64,000 bases of DNA from Clostridiales bacterium UBA1390 (GTDB lineage Bacteria; Bacillota; Clostridia; Lachnospirales; Bianqueaceae), in assembly GCA_002305315.1 (NCBI GenBank), contig DBQQ01000004.1, positions 1 through 64,000 on the forward strand. Direction: 5' to 3'. The translations under genes were made by a program, and so were the position numbers. How positions within the stretch are numbered: position 1 is the stretch's first letter; every line of letters begins with the position of its first letter. Positions 48,875-57,710 of the stretch are shown here, in pieces. Under the pieces are notes generated by a model that had not been told where the DNA came from, made no database searches, and saw only the letters and a program-made list of their open reading frames with translations.

Positions 48875-49612
48875 TTACATGCGGATGCTTCCGATCCGCT
48901 TAGACAGTATGACGCTCAGCCCCATTAAAACCAAGCACGAAAGCCGTATCAGCATCCCTGACATACTCTCATATAAAGGACGTAAATAATCTGGAGACAT
49001 CATCAGCAATAGCCCCAGAATCAGAAACGGCATGACGTTCATCACCCGCTGTTCCAAGCGCCGCTGCGCTAATAATGTTCGCAACTCCTCCTCCGCTTCC
49101 ATCTTCTCGGTCAAAATTCGAATCGTGTATTCCGCAGCCTCCGTCAGATCTCCTTTACTGCGCTTTCGAAGTGCCAGAAGCTCCGCAAAATCCTGGATAT
49201 CCTCCACCCCACTGCGATGTCCCAAATCCAGAAAAAGCTCCTCTAACGGCATTCCCAGCATCAAGCCATTCTGCATACTTTGCAGCTCCAGTCTCATACA
49301 GGGCAATTCCTCCGCATCCAGATCCTCAGATACCGCCTGAATCGCGCCTTCTAACGATCGTCCCGTTCGCAGGACCGGCAGCAGCATACTCAAACATGCC
49401 TGAAACTCCACGGCCAACTGCCGGCGCGTCTGTTCCAGCCGTTTCTTCTTCAGAAAGAATGGCCCCAGTATGCCTCCCGCAAGAGCGCACCCACCCGTAA
49501 CTACGAGCGTGGGAAAAAACAGAAAGATCATGAATCCTATCCCCAGCGCTCCCGCCAGTGCCGCCCCAACTCGCTCTTTCCACGATAGCTTATACTCCCG
49601 ATAATCTCTCAT
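48875..49612 (-). CDS. tadB: TadB-like inner membrane platform protein
   Basis: The 245-residue T2SSF domain protein has two membrane segments near the N-terminus (A-L-A-G-A-L-G-I-G-F-M-I-F-L-F-F) and two at the C-terminus. The cytoplasmic domain has F-Q-A-C-L-S-M-L-L-P-V-L-R-T-G-R-S-L-E-G-A-I. It overlaps the ATPase gene by four bases, as in other tad operons. Confidence 0.88.
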   Translation of the reverse strand: MRDYREYKLSWKERVGAALAGALGIGFMIFLFFPTLVVTGGCALAGGILGPFFLKKKRLEQTRRQLAVEFQACLSMLLPVLRTGRSLEGAIQAVSEDLDAEELPCMRLELQSMQNGLMLGMPLEELFLDLGHRSGVEDIQDFAELLALRKRSKGDLTEAAEYTIRILTEKMEAEEELRTLLAQRRLEQRVMNVMPFLILGLLLMMSPDYLRPLYESMSGMLIRLSCLVLMGLSVILSKRIGSIRM

Positions 49613-50814
49613 CCTCCTCTTTCCTTTCTACGGTGCAGCTTGGCTTCTGTACGCAAAAGCTTTCCTTCCCGCCAGCTAAACAAAGATTCCATCTTCACCT
49701 GTCCGTCCGTCATCCCTAATACCTGCGAGATCTCTGTCACCATACGCTGTCCGCCTCTGCCCCTCGCTATATAAACAAAGATATCTATGGCCGAAGCAAT
49801 CTGCTGCCGTATTGCTTCCATGGGAAGATCCGCACCCATCAGCACCATCGTCTCCAACCTGGAGATCATATCTTGAGTCGAATTGGCATGCCCCGTGGAA
49901 AGTGAGCCTTCATGCCCTGTATTCATCGCGCTCAACATATCCAGCGCCTCTGCCCCTCTCACCTCCCCCACAATGATTCGATCCGGCCGGGCCCGAAGGC
50001 TGGTTCGTATCAGATCTCTCATGGTGATTCTACCGCGCCCATCCAAAGCGCCATTCCTCGTTTCCAAGGTGATCACGTTTTCCAATGAGGACAGCCTGAG
50101 TTCTGCCGCATCTTCAATCGTAATGACCCGTTCTTCCTCGGGGATAAAATTGCTGAGTACATTTAAGAGCGTGGTCTTCCCCGCCCCCGTTCCGCCGCAC
50201 ACAAAAATATTATACCGATTCTCCACCAGATATCGCAGAAAATCTGCGGCTTCTTCCGTAAACGTCCCCCAATGAATCATGTCTTTTACACGAATCGGCT
50301 CTTTACGAAACTTGCGAATCGTAAGAATGGGACCATTCAGAGCCACTGGAGGCAGGATTACATTCACCCTCGACCCATCCGCCAGACGCGCGTCCACGAT
50401 CGGATTGGCCTCATTGACACGGCGATTGATACTCCCCACAATCTGCTGGATCACGTCTGCCAGCCGCTGCAGACTTTCAAAGTGTCCCTTGGTTCGGATC
50501 ATTTTTCCTCTGTACTCCACATAGATATGATCCGGCCCATTCACCATAATCTCCGTGATGGCTTCATCCTCTAGCAGAGGCTGTAGGATGTCCAGTCCCC
50601 GCAATGCATAAAAGATTCGACTGCCTATCCGTACCCGTTCCCGCACGGGAAGATAGGCCTGAGACGCCTCCTGTGCCAGTACCTCGTAAATTTGCCTGCG
50701 AACCATCGAATCCGTCTCCTGTCGTTCTCTCCCCAGCCGTCTCTGTACTTCTTTCCGTAATCGAATGTATCGCTCTTCGCCTTCTCTACTGAACCAGTTG
50801 TCGTATTCGTTCAT
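49609..50814 (-). CDS. tadA: TadA/CpaF secretion ATPase
   Basis: The 401-residue hexameric ATPase powers pilus assembly. Walker A is G-G-T-G-A-G-K-T-T at 217-225. Walker B and Asp/His boxes follow (I-T-I-E-D-A-A-E-L; R-P-D-R-I-I-V-G-E-V-R; N-T-G-H-E-G-S-L-S-T-G-H-A-N-S). The N-terminal domain contains I-T-E-I-M-V-N-G-P-D, characteristic of CpaF/TadA. It overlaps the CpaE-like gene by 29 bases. Confidence 0.95.
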   Translation of the reverse strand: MNEYDNWFSREGEERYIRLRKEVQRRLGRERQETDSMVRRQIYEVLAQEASQAYLPVRERVRIGSRIFYALRGLDILQPLLEDEAITEIMVNGPDHIYVEYRGKMIRTKGHFESLQRLADVIQQIVGSINRRVNEANPIVDARLADGSRVNVILPPVALNGPILTIRKFRKEPIRVKDMIHWGTFTEEAADFLRYLVENRYNIFVCGGTGAGKTTLLNVLSNFIPEEERVITIEDAAELRLSSLENVITLETRNGALDGRGRITMRDLIRTSLRARPDRIIVGEVRGAEALDMLSAMNTGHEGSLSTGHANSTQDMISRLETMVLMGADLPMEAIRQQIASAIDIFVYIARGRGGQRMVTEISQVLGMTDGQVKMESLFSWREGKLLRTEAKLHRRKERGG

Positions 50815-51859
50815 AATAACTGTTGTCCTGTCTCATCTGCAGCCTTCCCTCATTTTCCCGATAGAGCCGATTACACCAGGGGAGCATCGCCTGGATGCGA
50901 TACCCCTGCACCTCTGTCTTCTCCCTGTTGTCATTGCCCTTCCCTCCGATGAAAAAAAAGCGGCTGCGTTCTTGCAGATACTCCTGCTCTTCTCCCTGCT
51001 TTCGCAATGCCTCCACGAATTCCTGCATCTTCAGCGCCCCGCTCGGACTCTCATTCACTATATAAAAGCGATGACCGCAGTATTTCAGGATCCAGCGATT
51101 GACACTTTCAAACGCAGTGTTCATATCACAGATCACTTCATCAAAATAGTCCGTCAGAATACATAGCAACTGGTATAACTCACTTTCTTGCAATGTATTG
51201 AGATCTTGAAAACTATGACACGGCCGAATGAAATACACCCCATTTTCCTGACCTACCGCGATCTCCCGCAGATATTCTCCCATCCCCTCTGACCCTTCCA
51301 TCAACATGCAGTAGATGAGGTCCGAAAGATTATAGGGGCAATGATTCTGAAAATACAGCCGCCAATCCGCTGCCCCTTCTGCGCTCCAGTACAGGACTTT
51401 ATGAGATGGTTTCTTTTTCGCCAATATCTCGCAGTATGCCAGCGCGAATGTGGTCTTCCCGCATCCGCCAATGGGCGAATATATGCCGTATAAACCCGCC
51501 AATGGCTCTCTTTTTGGATATACGGGCGCCTGTTCTTCCAACGTGGACTCCTCAAAGCCCTCCGTCTGATAGCCTGGGGTATACTCTCCCTTTGTCTTGC
51601 CACATATGATCTGTGTGAGTATCCCACCCTTCTGATAGGCGCAGACTCCCATAGGATCCTCTTTTTCTTCTCCCTGAAAGCATAGCCATACGTTGTCTTG
51701 TCCTTCTTCCTTCTTGTCTGTCACTCTTCGAACGCCTTCATCCCATTTCTCTCGTATTTCAATCTTTTCATTCTGAAACTGACGCAGGTATGCTGTCAGC
51801 CTTTGCTGATACTGTGTGTCTTTCAGTTGAATCCATACTGGAATCCTTCTCATCATCAT
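50786..51859 (-). CDS. CpaE/TadZ-like MinD-family ATPase
   Basis: The protein has about 357 residues. A degenerate receiver-like N-terminal part is followed by a deviant Walker A S-P-I-G-G-C-G-K-T-T at 128-137 and a MinD-type core (V-L-Y-W-S-A-E-G-A, D-E-V-I-C-D-M-N-T). It localises pilus assembly in other systems. Three adjacent ATG codons (51859, 51856, 51853) lie 4 bases after AAGG; longer frame upstream is unlikely. It is the first gene of the long minus-strand operon that runs to 39788. Confidence 0.8.
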   Translation of the reverse strand: MMMRRIPVWIQLKDTQYQQRLTAYLRQFQNEKIEIREKWDEGVRRVTDKKEEGQDNVWLCFQGEEKEDPMGVCAYQKGGILTQIICGKTKGEYTPGYQTEGFEESTLEEQAPVYPKREPLAGLYGIYSPIGGCGKTTFALAYCEILAKKKPSHKVLYWSAEGAADWRLYFQNHCPYNLSDLIYCMLMEGSEGMGEYLREIAVGQENGVYFIRPCHSFQDLNTLQESELYQLLCILTDYFDEVICDMNTAFESVNRWILKYCGHRFYIVNESPSGALKMQEFVEALRKQGEEQEYLQERSRFFFIGGKGNDNREKTEVQGYRIQAMLPWCNRLYRENEGRLQMRQDNSYYERIRQLVQ

Positions 51860-52028
51860 CCTTAGCACCTTTCTAAAAAAATTGCGGGCAGACCATCCGC
51901 CTGCCCGTCTCAACAATCAGGCAGAATCCTTCATACAGAACAAAGCTCCAACCCTCCTTTCTGTTTACGGGAATATCCCGTTGCCACCTATAGCATACAT
52001 CATCTCGGCCCAAAAAGGAGCCCCACGC

Positions 52029-52121
52029 ATGGTTTTGCTCATTTTATTCTTTATGTTCTTTTTGGTCTCGCTCTATGCAAATGCCCTGTTTTGCGCTTCC
52101 CACGTCCTTTTTCCCTTGTGA
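52029..52121 (+). CDS. possible small hydrophobic peptide (30 aa)
   Basis: AAAAAGGAG, 8 bases, then ATG and 30 codons encoding an almost wholly hydrophobic stretch (M-V-L-L-I-L-F-F-M-F-F-L-V-S-L-Y). It is antisense in the untranslated leader of the pilus operon. It looks like a single-pass micro-protein, perhaps toxin-like, but no promoter can be seen and it could be chance. Confidence 0.35.
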   Translation: MVLLILFFMFFLVSLYANALFCASHVLFPL

Positions 52122-52152
52122 CGCGATTCCCGTCCTCACGATTTTCCCATAT

Positions 52153-52336
52153 AAAAACGCGGCCTGCGGCAAACTTTCGTCCCGGATCTTTCCGAAACCT
52201 CAAGCTTGTCCGCAAGCCGCGGCTATCGTATCTTAATTTCTAATCTCTTTCGAAGATGGCAGCCCTTGTCTGCCATCTTGGGGCGTGGCTCGAACATCTA
52301 TGGCACAACCGCTGTCATACCACGCCTATCGTATCC
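52153..52336 (-). ncRNA. structured non-coding RNA candidate ahead of tad operon
   Basis: About 185 bases between the CHAP stop and the pilus operon, on the minus strand. It has four structural parts, in 5' to 3' order: the 10-base sequence GATACGATAG, then GGCGTGG/CCACGCC (52320-52326 with 52282-52288), a perfect 10-pair hairpin AAGATGGCAG/CTGCCATCTT (52279-52270 with 52262-52253), a second GATACGATAG, and a 12-pair helix CGCGGCTTGCGG/CCGCAGGCCGCG (one G-U; 52221-52210 with 52169-52158) followed directly by TTTTT. It could be a stand-alone RNA or a riboswitch that terminates before the pilus genes. Size and host recall the raiA motif, but I cannot confirm that. Confidence 0.6.
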
Positions 52337-52350
52337 TATTCCCCGTTATC

Positions 52351-54078
52351 TTATTGTAATAATGCTTCCCATGTGGCCGGGCCGACAATACCGTCTACCA
52401 CCAGTCCATTGCTTGATTGGAATCCACAAACTGCTCGATATGTTGCCATTCCAAAAATACCATCTACTGTTCCAGCATTAAATCCCTTCTCATTTAAAAT
52501 CTGCTGCAATTTCGATACGGCATCGTTCACACTCCATAATCCTATCTCTGGTAATACTGCCGTATCCACATCCGGCGTATCCAGAGCTGCATCCTGATCC
52601 GAATCTTCCGTCGTATCATCCGAAACCGGAGTATCCTCTGCTGGCGTCTGATCCGCGCTTACACCGCTTCCACACAGAGAAAGCCAGGTCTGATATCCGG
52701 CGATTCCGTCTACCACCAAACCATTCGCACTCTGAAACGCCTTCACTGCACTATACGTAGCGGAACCAAAAATTCCATCCACCGTGCCGGCATTATAGCC
52801 CTTCTCATTCAGCAGCGTCTGCAGAATGCTCACATAACTGTTTACACTATTATAATACAGTTCTGGCATCGCCGCCGGATCTACCTCCGTAGAAACATCG
52901 GTTTCATCTGACGGAGTATCGTTAGCAGGCTCATCTGGCTCCTCTACAGCAGGCGCGTCCACGCCATCTCCATACAGCTTAGACCAGGTGGCTTGTCCCA
53001 CGATACCGTCTACCACCAGGCCGTTGGCACGCTGAAATGCCTTCACCGCATTATAAGTATTCATACCAAAATCCCCATCCACGGTCCCGGCATCATAGCC
53101 TTTATCATTCAGCATTTGCTGTAAAGTGCTGACAGCATCCGCCACATCCCACAAGTATAGCGTCGGCATGCTCTGCGCACCGCCATCGGAAGCGTCTTCC
53201 TCCTTGTCCGCAGTATTATCTGCCGGAGGAGTCGCTTCCGTATCCTCTTCCTCATCCGCCGTGGTATCATCCTCACCAATACCCGAACTTCCGGCCGCTA
53301 CCACATCATCGCTGTAAAGCTTTGCCCACGATGCTACGCCAAAGATTCCATCGACCACTAATCCATTTTCGCGCTGGAATACCATCACCGCGCTGTGTGT
53401 CATCGTTCCAAAGATTCCGTCCGGCGCAATATTCAGATATCCCAGTTCATACAACTGCTGCTGCAGTTCCGATACCTGACTGCCACTGCTGCCCATAGAC
53501 AGCTCACTGTGTCCGCTGTTCGATGAAGATGAATCGTCGGAACTGCCAACTCCGGCTCCTACCGGATAAATATACCCTAAGAAACGATATCCTGTTAGGA
53601 ATCCACTTCCATCCGCATTCATCACTCGGGTCCGGAACATCGTTCCACTCCAGGAAGACTCAGAGATCAACACCGTACCATCATCATACACGGCTTCGAC
53701 GACCGCCACATGGCCCGTATTCTGATCCCATTTATCCCAACAGGCAACGGCGCCTACCTGTGGGGTGCTACCGTAGGAATACCAGCCGTAGTTGATATTA
53801 TCAAACCACCACTGTCCTGCATTCCACCGGCTGAGATTGGGCTCGGTTCCCAGAATCTCATAGATTCGTCCGTATGCATATGCCGTGCAGTTGGGCATCC
53901 CATACCCGTATCTATAGTACAAGTTCAGGTCGCTGAAATAGTAAGGGTTGTCGCTGCTCGGCGCAGTCAGACGCGGCGTGAATGACGCGGCTGCCTCTAC
54001 AGTGGTTGCCGGCAGATAGGCCATTAAGAGCGCAAAACTCAGGCATAATGAAACGACAACCTTGGCTAATTTCTTCAT
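52351..54078 (-). CDS. secreted CHAP hydrolase with four peptidoglycan-binding repeats
   Basis: The protein has 575 residues. A signal peptide ends near V-E-A-A. The CHAP domain (~55-175) has catalytic Cys64 in G-M-P-N-C-T-A-Y and His123 in N-T-G-H-V-A-V-V. Four PG_binding_1 units follow, each with G-x-x-V/S-x-x-L-Q-x-x-L and D-G-I-F-G-x-x-T, joined by acidic Asp/Thr/Glu-rich linkers. It is probably an endopeptidase or amidase acting on the host's own wall. I use the ATG at 54078; the longer frame upstream would ruin the signal sequence. Confidence 0.9.
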   Translation of the reverse strand: MKKLAKVVVSLCLSFALLMAYLPATTVEAAASFTPRLTAPSSDNPYYFSDLNLYYRYGYGMPNCTAYAYGRIYEILGTEPNLSRWNAGQWWFDNINYGWYSYGSTPQVGAVACWDKWDQNTGHVAVVEAVYDDGTVLISESSWSGTMFRTRVMNADGSGFLTGYRFLGYIYPVGAGVGSSDDSSSSNSGHSELSMGSSGSQVSELQQQLYELGYLNIAPDGIFGTMTHSAVMVFQRENGLVVDGIFGVASWAKLYSDDVVAAGSSGIGEDDTTADEEEDTEATPPADNTADKEEDASDGGAQSMPTLYLWDVADAVSTLQQMLNDKGYDAGTVDGDFGMNTYNAVKAFQRANGLVVDGIVGQATWSKLYGDGVDAPAVEEPDEPANDTPSDETDVSTEVDPAAMPELYYNSVNSYVSILQTLLNEKGYNAGTVDGIFGSATYSAVKAFQSANGLVVDGIAGYQTWLSLCGSGVSADQTPAEDTPVSDDTTEDSDQDAALDTPDVDTAVLPEIGLWSVNDAVSKLQQILNEKGFNAGTVDGIFGMATYRAVCGFQSSNGLVVDGIVGPATWEALLQ

Positions 54079-54238
54079 TCTTAAACTTCCTTTCCTATAT
54101 CTTAAAAAATAGCACGCGTATACTGTAACACTTTCCGACCAGTTTGTCAACACCTTTTTAATATTTAATCCGATTTTGTAATTCTTTTGTAATAACTTCG
54201 TCTTTTCCTTTCTTTTCACTTTTTTTTCGAGGTCCCTA

Positions 54239-54267
54239 TTGCGTTTTCTGTGAAAATCTGCTATGAT
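54239..54267 (+). promoter_or_regulatory. promoter for GH4 operon
   Basis: TTGCGT (54239-54244), 17 bases, TATGAT (54262-54267). It leaves a leader of about 52 bases before the GH4 start. Confidence 0.62.
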
Positions 54268-54325
54268 GCAGACAAACTCCATTGTTGGTTTTGAATACAA
54301 AGATAGAATAGGAGGTCAGTTTTTT

Positions 54326-55645
54326 ATGAAAATTACGTTTATGGGAGCTGGCAGCACCGTGTTCGCGAAGAATGTATTAGGGGACTGTATGTGCTCTCCC
54401 GTGCTGCGAAGCAGCGAATTTGCTCTGTATGATATCGACGGAAAGCGGCTCGCTGAATCCGAACTCTTGCTCTCCGCTCTCAATCATAATATTAATGAAG
54501 ACAGAGCACACATCACGACACACCTGGGGGTAGAACACCGCAAAGAGGCTTTACGCGATGCCGATTTCGTTGTAAACGCCATTCAAGTAGGCGGATATGA
54601 CCCCTGTACCATCATTGATTTCGAGATTCCCAAGAAGTATGGTCTACGTCAGACCATCGCAGATACGCTGGGGATCGGCGGCATCATGCGCGGTCTGCGT
54701 ACGATTCCCGTGATGGAAGATTTCTCCCAGGATATGGCTGATGTCTGCCCCAATGCCTGGTTGTTGAATTACACCAATCCCATGGCGATTCTGTCCGGAT
54801 ACATGCAGCGGTACACACCGATCAAAACGGTCGGGCTATGCCACAGTGTTCAGGTCTGTTCCGAGCATCTGCTGCAGTCTCTGGGCATGGAAGATCAGCT
54901 TTCCGGCCGCCGCGAACTCATCGCGGGTATCAATCACATGGCCTGGCTTCTCGAGATCTATGACAAGGACGGAAATGATTTGTATCCCGAAATCCGGCGC
55001 CGTGCCCTCGCTAAAAACGATACGGAGAAACACACGGACATGGTGCGTTTCGAATACATCCGCCGTCTTGGCTACTACTGTACGGAATCCAGCGAGCATA
55101 ACGCGGAATATAACGCTTTCTTCATCAAGGGCCGCTATCCGGATCTGATCGAGCGATACAATATTCCCCTGGATGAATATCCGCGCCGCTGCGTGAACCA
55201 GATCGCACGCTGGGAGAAGGAGCGCGATGAGATCATGGCGAACGGCGAGGTGACGCATACCCGCACCCACGAATATGCCTCTCGTATTATGGAAGCCATC
55301 GTCACAAATGTTCCCTATAAAATCGGCGGCAATGTTCTCAACCGTCATCTCATCGATAATCTGCCGCTGGACGCCTGCGTAGAGGTTCCCTGCCTGGTAG
55401 ATAATCAGGGCATCCAGCCCTGTCATGTAGGCAGTCTGCCTGTACAGCTTGCTGCCATGAACAGCAGCAACATCTATCCACAGCTTTTGACCATCGAGGC
55501 TGCCCGGACCCGCCGCAAAGAAGTCGTTTACCAGGCCGCCATGATGGATCCGCATACGGGCGCCGAACTCTCTCTGGATGATATCGTAGCCATGTGCGAC
55601 GAACTCCTGGAGGCACATAAGGATTGGCTGCCCACCTACCGATAA
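54326..55645 (+). CDS. GH4 family glycosidase (MelA-like alpha-galactosidase/glucosidase)
   Basis: A 439-residue NAD- and Mn-dependent glycosidase of family GH4. The N-terminal Rossmann motif is M-G-A-G-S at 6-10 with the strand ending A-L-Y-D-I-D. N-Y-T-N-P-M (148-153) is the substrate loop; Cys172-His173 and G-I-N-H (201-204) are metal-site residues found in AglA/MelA. The C-terminal half is helical. GH4 enzymes break glycosides by oxidising C3 of the sugar. The substrate is not settled (alpha-galactoside, alpha-glucoside or galacturonide). GGAGG precedes the ATG by 11 bases. The first gene of a three-gene operon with an isomerase and Gfo/Idh protein. Confidence 0.88.
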   Translation: MKITFMGAGSTVFAKNVLGDCMCSPVLRSSEFALYDIDGKRLAESELLLSALNHNINEDRAHITTHLGVEHRKEALRDADFVVNAIQVGGYDPCTIIDFEIPKKYGLRQTIADTLGIGGIMRGLRTIPVMEDFSQDMADVCPNAWLLNYTNPMAILSGYMQRYTPIKTVGLCHSVQVCSEHLLQSLGMEDQLSGRRELIAGINHMAWLLEIYDKDGNDLYPEIRRRALAKNDTEKHTDMVRFEYIRRLGYYCTESSEHNAEYNAFFIKGRYPDLIERYNIPLDEYPRRCVNQIARWEKERDEIMANGEVTHTRTHEYASRIMEAIVTNVPYKIGGNVLNRHLIDNLPLDACVEVPCLVDNQGIQPCHVGSLPVQLAAMNSSNIYPQLLTIEAARTRRKEVVYQAAMMDPHTGAELSLDDIVAMCDELLEAHKDWLPTYR

Positions 55646-55664
55646 ACGATAAGGAGGGATTTTT

Positions 55665-56483
55665 ATGCTGCCAATCGGTTTACAGTTATATTCGCTTCGT
55701 GACGAAGCCAGTGCCAATCTGGCCCTCACGCTGGAAAAAGTGCGTCATATGGGATATACGGGAATCGAGTTTGCCGGTCTGTACGGCCATTCCGCGCAAG
55801 AGGTGAGCCGTCTGCTCGAAAAAAACGATCTTCTCCCCGTTTCTGCCCACGTTCCGCTGGCAGAGCTTTTAGCCGATCCCGCAGGTACTGTCGCGCAATA
55901 CAAGGCCATTGGGTGTTCCTATATCGCCATCCCCTGGCTGGAAGAAGCTCGGCGCCCCGGACAGCCCTTATATGAGCAGACGCTGGAGCAAATTCGAAAG
56001 ATCGCGGAAGAATGCCTGCATCAAGGGCTCAAGCTCTTATACCATAATCATGATTTCGAATTCACAAAACTCGATGGGGCATACGCCCTGGATCGTATGT
56101 ACGCTACGATTCCTGCTTCGCTTCTGCAAACGGAACTGGATACCTGCTGGGTTCGTGTCGGTGGAGAAGACCCGTGCGCCTACTTACATAAGTACGCCGG
56201 ACGCGCTCCCGTCGTCCATCTGAAGGACTACTATATGGAAGGGCCGGATGTCTCTCCCCAATATGAGCTCATTGGAGATACAAAAAAGTGCGCTTCCGAA
56301 TCGACTTCTTTCGAGTTTCGCGCGCTGGGCGCGGGTCTGCAAGACATGCCCGCAATTCTTAAGGCTTCCGAAGAAGCCGGCGCCGAGTGGCTGATCGTGG
56401 AGCTGGATCGCCCGCCCAAGGGGCAGACTGCCGAAGAAGCCGTACGCGCCAGCCGCATCTATCTGACATCATTAGGATACTAG
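55665..56483 (+). CDS. sugar phosphate isomerase/epimerase (TIM barrel)
   Basis: The 272-residue protein belongs to the AP-endonuclease-2-like TIM-barrel family. It has G-L-Q-L-Y-S-L-R near 4-11, then L-L-Y-H-N-H-D-F-E-F, T-E-L-D-T-C-W-V and V-H-L-K-D-Y, with Glu/Asp/His residues that bind a divalent metal. Members interconvert keto sugars or dehydrate inositols. It is 19 bases after GH4 with AAGGAGG. Partnered with GH4 and the oxidoreductase it probably handles an oxidised or rearranged sugar. Confidence 0.88.
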   Translation: MLPIGLQLYSLRDEASANLALTLEKVRHMGYTGIEFAGLYGHSAQEVSRLLEKNDLLPVSAHVPLAELLADPAGTVAQYKAIGCSYIAIPWLEEARRPGQPLYEQTLEQIRKIAEECLHQGLKLLYHNHDFEFTKLDGAYALDRMYATIPASLLQTELDTCWVRVGGEDPCAYLHKYAGRAPVVHLKDYYMEGPDVSPQYELIGDTKKCASESTSFEFRALGAGLQDMPAILKASEEAGAEWLIVELDRPPKGQTAEEAVRASRIYLTSLGY

Positions 56484-56494
56484 GAGGGATTATT

Positions 56495-57649
56495 ATGGCA
56501 AGCATTGCGGATCGTTTCAAAGAAAACCAGGAAACCACCCAAAACACCTACACAGGCCCTAAGCTGAAGGTGGGAATCATCGGAACCGGCTGGATCTCCG
56601 AGGCGCATATTGAAAGTTATCTGCGCTGTCCGGACGTGGAAATCGTAGCGGCCGCCGATCTGGTTCCAGGCAAAGCGGAAGCTCTGTTTGACAAGCTCGG
56701 CGTTTCCGGTGTCCGTTTCTACTCTCATCATAAAGAGATGCTGGATCTCGAAACGCTGGATGTGGTAAGCGTCTGTACCTATAACCGCGCCCATGCGGAA
56801 TGTACGATCGACGCACTCCATGCCGGGGTTCACGTTCTGGTAGAAAAGCCCATGTGTGTGACTCTGGATGAAGCCGTTGCCATGTGCAAAGCAGAAAAAG
56901 AAAGCGGCAAACTGCTGTCTGTTGGCTTCCAGCCACGTTTCGACGAGAATATGCAGCAAATCGGCAAAATCGTGCAATCCGGCGCGTTGGGAAAAATCTA
57001 CTATGTACAGACGGGCGGTGGCCGTCAGCGCGGTATTCCCACGCCCTATGGCACGTCTTTTATCACGGATGAGACCGCCGGCATCGGTGCCGTCGGTGAT
57101 ATCGGATGCTATTCCCTGGACCTGGTGCTCAACGCACTGGGCTATCCGAAACCGTTGACGGTATCTGGATACAAGTCCGCTTACTTTGGCACACGGCCAG
57201 ATATGTATCCTCACCATCCCGAATACGCGAAAGCCTTTGCCGTCGATGATTTTGCGGCTGCCTTTATTCGTCTGGAAGGCGATATCATTCTCGATTTCCG
57301 CATTGCCTGGGCTATGAATCTCGATACACCCGGAGATACCATCATCCTCGGCACAGAAGGCGGCTTACGTATTCCCTCCACAGAATGTTGGAACGGAAGC
57401 ATGAGCGGGCCCATGACTCTCTACCATGAAGTCGCGGGACAGACCGTGGAAACTGTACTGCCCATTCTGCCCAATGCGTTCGATGAACTTTTCTATCGTA
57501 AGATTCGCTCTTTCCTGGATGCTGTGGAGACCGGAGGCACCGCCCCCGTCCCCACCTCCCAGATTCTTATCAATCAGGCGATTATCGACGGTATTGTTCG
57601 CTCCGCACAAGTAGGACACGAAATCCAAATCGAGATCCCGGACATCTAA
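56495..57649 (+). CDS. Gfo/Idh/MocA family oxidoreductase
   Basis: A 384-residue NAD(P)-dependent sugar dehydrogenase. The Rossmann motif G-I-I-G-T-G lies at 27-32; the family's E-K-P motif appears in L-V-E-K-P-M; the C-terminal beta domain holds G-D-I-G-C-Y-S-L-D-L. Its first ~22 residues (up to Y-T-G-P-K) are an extra N-terminal arm. The start at 56495 has TAGGAGG 8 bases ahead; an in-frame ATG at 56387 lies inside the isomerase and is rejected. It may oxidise or reduce the C3 hydroxyl of glycosides, complementing GH4. Confidence 0.9.
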   Translation: MASIADRFKENQETTQNTYTGPKLKVGIIGTGWISEAHIESYLRCPDVEIVAAADLVPGKAEALFDKLGVSGVRFYSHHKEMLDLETLDVVSVCTYNRAHAECTIDALHAGVHVLVEKPMCVTLDEAVAMCKAEKESGKLLSVGFQPRFDENMQQIGKIVQSGALGKIYYVQTGGGRQRGIPTPYGTSFITDETAGIGAVGDIGCYSLDLVLNALGYPKPLTVSGYKSAYFGTRPDMYPHHPEYAKAFAVDDFAAAFIRLEGDIILDFRIAWAMNLDTPGDTIILGTEGGLRIPSTECWNGSMSGPMTLYHEVAGQTVETVLPILPNAFDELFYRKIRSFLDAVETGGTAPVPTSQILINQAIIDGIVRSAQVGHEIQIEIPDI

Positions 57650-57653
57650 AACA

Positions 57654-57710
57654 CAATGCGCCCGTGGGAGACTGTGAGCCATCATATATTCTCCCGCAGG
57701 CGCATTTTCT
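57654..57710. terminator. bidirectional terminator
   Basis: AATGCGCC-C-GTGGGAGA pairs with TCTCCCGC-A-GGCGCATT, each side having one bulge, ending TTTTCT on + strand. The right arm overlaps the 3' end of the HAD gene on the minus strand. Confidence 0.72.

Noticed and set aside
52140..52345. c-di-GMP-I riboswitch as a firm call
   Set aside because: GGGACGAAAG resembles part of the consensus, but the partner GGCAAACC element and GCAAAGC segment are not in the right places, so only a generic structured RNA is claimed.
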